From CAZOSF01 sp964582415 (lineage in GTDB: Bacteria; Bacteroidota; Bacteroidia; Flavobacteriales; Flavobacteriaceae), in assembly GCA_964582415.1 (NCBI GenBank), contig CAZOSF010000090.1:1-7186 (forward strand): a stretch of DNA of 7,186 nucleotides, given 5' to 3'. The notes under the pieces were generated by a model. That model did not search any database and had not been told where the DNA came from. It worked only from the letters and a program-made list of their open reading frames with translations. The first letter of the stretch is position 1. Every line of letters begins with the position of its first letter. Positions 6,297 through 7,186 of this stretch are shown one piece after another. Made by a program: the position numbers and the translations under genes.

Positions 6297-6395
6297 TTAT
6301 ACTTTCTTCAAAGCATCAAGATTTTTTTGTAGTACGGTACGCTGTTCAGCGACGATTTCAAACCCTTGTTTGGAAGGATAAGGGACAGGGGTTTT
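6297..6395 (-). pseudogene. Probable C-terminal remnant of a lost gene
   Basis: Reading the - strand from 6395 down to a TAA at 6297-6299 gives 32 codons with no start codon, directly preceded by an in-frame stop (6396-6398). The text is protein-like: it starts K-T-P-V-P-Y-P-S-K-Q-G and continues F-E-I-V-A-E-Q-R-T-V-L-Q-K-N-L, then D-A-L-K-K-V. Composition and spacing look like an amphipathic C-terminal helix. I see no continuation in the other two - strand frames up to 6460, so the 5' part seems deleted or replaced at about 6396. I do not recognise the parent family. A frame of this length can arise by chance, and the claim rests on how protein-like the residues look. Confidence 0.4.
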
Positions 6396-6413
6396 TTAAA
6401 CTGATCCTTAAGA

Positions 6414-6431
6414 ACCTATGGAGGCATAGGT
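6414..6431. promoter_or_regulatory. 7-bp perfect hairpin upstream of the secreted-protein gene
   Basis: ACCTATG (6414-6420), loop GAGG (6421-6424) and CATAGGT (6425-6431) form a perfect 7-pair stem ending 24 bases before the ATG at 6456. No T-tract follows, so it is not a terminator. It may be an operator or a structured 5' leader, with the GAGG loop exposing a Shine-Dalgarno-like sequence too far from the ATG to act directly. Confidence 0.4.
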
Positions 6432-6455
6432 GACTAACTTATAAAATGTACGGGT

Positions 6456-7186
6456 ATGAAAAAATTACTACTATTTCTCATTATGCTTGCGCTGATGCCA
6501 ATAGGGTCTATCAGCTTTGGACAGGTTACCCAGTTTCCCTATAATGAAGGATTCGACAATCAATCCTTTGTTCAGGGATGGGAGGTGTATTTCATCGACA
6601 ACTGGCGTGGAAATTTTGTGGACGGAACGAAAATATTCCAAGAGACAAACAATGTGCACAATGGAACCGGAGCTCTCGGCTTATGGCCAGTTTCGGAGGA
6701 AGGGGAAGAGGAAGAACTCGAAATCATCGCTCAGGTGGATTTAGATCTTTCCGGAATGGAGAATGTGGTAGCCAAATTTTGGGTGGCCACAGAAGCTACC
6801 GGGGACATGAAACACATAAGGCTTTATGTGAAGCTTTCGCTAGACGGTGGTGCAACCTTTGGTCCCAAACTTTTAATGGGAACCGATCCCAGGGGATTTG
6901 AAAATGTGGACAAACCCTATGAAGAGTTTGTTTACGCCCTGCATCCCTATGCTGGGAAAAACGAAAATGTCGTATTGCAATTTATGGCAAAGGCTGGGGC
7001 GAGAAAAGGAATTCCAGCCAAGGTCCTCATTGATGATGTTTACGTGTATGATGCTCCCGCCGATATCTTCCCTCCACAGATCTTCGAGCCGACCATTGTG
7101 AATGAAAATAAGATGAGCATTCGATTCAGTGAGCCTGTAGATCCAGAAACGGCTTTGGACATTTCGAATTATACCTTTTTGAATGG
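6456..7186 (+). CDS. Secreted multidomain protein, jelly-roll-like plus Ig-like (3' end outside window)
   Basis: This open frame runs off the window after 243 codons, so the C-terminus is unseen. Residues 1-23 form a signal peptide: K2-K3, a core rich in L, I and M at 4-14, and probable cleavage after S-F-G-Q. Residues 27-200 look like a beta-sandwich of the MAM/choice-of-anchor-J kind. It opens with F-P-Y-N-E-G-F-D-N and W-E-V, has N-G-T-G-A-L-G-L (69-76) and S-x-D-G-G-A-T-F (128-135), and ends with V-L-I-D-D-V-Y-V-Y (190-198), the typical closing strand. From about 205, P-P-Q-I-F then N-K-M-S-I-R-F-S-E-P-V-D-P and I-S-N-Y-T-F mark the start of an SbsA-type Ig-like domain. In flavobacteria this architecture often continues into more Ig repeats, a lamin-tail domain and a type IX secretion sorting domain; that is expectation, not observation. 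An acidic run E81-E87 is notable. The start ATG follows TATAAAATGTACGGGT with no Shine-Dalgarno site. Confidence 0.85.
   Translation, partial: MKKLLLFLIMLALMPIGSISFGQVTQFPYNEGFDNQSFVQGWEVYFIDNWRGNFVDGTKIFQETNNVHNGTGALGLWPVSEEGEEEELEIIAQVDLDLSGMENVVAKFWVATEATGDMKHIRLYVKLSLDGGATFGPKLLMGTDPRGFENVDKPYEEFVYALHPYAGKNENVVLQFMAKAGARKGIPAKVLIDDVYVYDAPADIFPPQIFEPTIVNENKMSIRFSEPVDPETALDISNYTFLN

Larger units (their letters stand above)
6099..6455. other. Intergenic region with a gene relic and two hairpins
   Basis: These 357 bases hold no intact gene. Bases 6099-6253 show nothing I can name except a partial promoter-like string ACATTCTTGCACCCC near 6232-6246. An imperfect hairpin occupies 6254-6286, a probable C-terminal coding remnant lies on the - strand at 6297-6395, and a clean 7-pair hairpin sits at 6414-6431. 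Bases 6359-6396 could also fold as AAACCC/GGGTTT ending in TTTTTT, a weak terminator candidate for the upstream operon. Confidence 0.5.

Noticed and set aside
6262..6381. A 39-codon + strand frame beginning M-K-F-G-Y-F-I-T-G
   Set aside because: It has no ribosome-binding context, its composition is rich in F, C and S, and it lies opposite a more protein-like - strand fragment. Most likely a chance frame.

Overview
The window looks like chromosomal DNA from a marine-type flavobacterium (Bacteroidota, probably Flavobacteriaceae). This rests on moderate-to-low GC, absence of clear Shine-Dalgarno sites and A-rich sequence before starts, a lipoprotein whose cysteine is followed by S-D-D-E-D (the Bacteroidota surface-export type), a small outer-membrane barrel of a Bacteroidota type ending in Y-S-F-Y, a tandem two-domain universal stress protein, and a secreted protein with a jelly-roll-like domain followed by an Ig-like domain. 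I see no tRNA, rRNA, CRISPR array, transposase or phage gene.

Layout. Bases 7-37 are an intrinsic terminator for a + strand gene lying left of the window. On the - strand (150-758) is a secreted protein built almost wholly of a 12-residue V-K-A-I repeat. After a gene-free stretch (759-1113) come a + strand lipoprotein (1114-1608) and a convergent - strand outer-membrane barrel (1624-2223). A second gap (2224-2576), holding a possible promoter, leads to the + strand UspA-type gene (2577-3422). This converges on a - strand exonuclease III/AP endonuclease (3445-4212). Divergent from that is a two-gene + strand operon with a 4-base ATGA overlap: a CDP-alcohol phosphatidyltransferase (4297-4890) and a membrane-anchored metallophosphoesterase (4887-6098). 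A third gap (6099-6455) contains a likely C-terminal gene relic on the - strand and two hairpins. The window closes inside a large + strand secreted protein (6456 to beyond 7186).

How the genes work together. Most are single-gene units in convergent or divergent pairs. They cover cell-envelope or secreted functions (repeat protein, lipoprotein, barrel, large secreted protein), stress (UspA) and DNA repair (exonuclease III). The only clear functional unit is the phosphatidyltransferase/phosphoesterase pair. It would fit a two-step lipid head-group pathway in which a phosphatidyl-alcohol phosphate is made and then dephosphorylated, but that pairing is inferred from gene order only.

Most worth a second look are the 12-residue repeat protein, the transferase-phosphoesterase pair, and the decayed coding fragment at 6297-6395.
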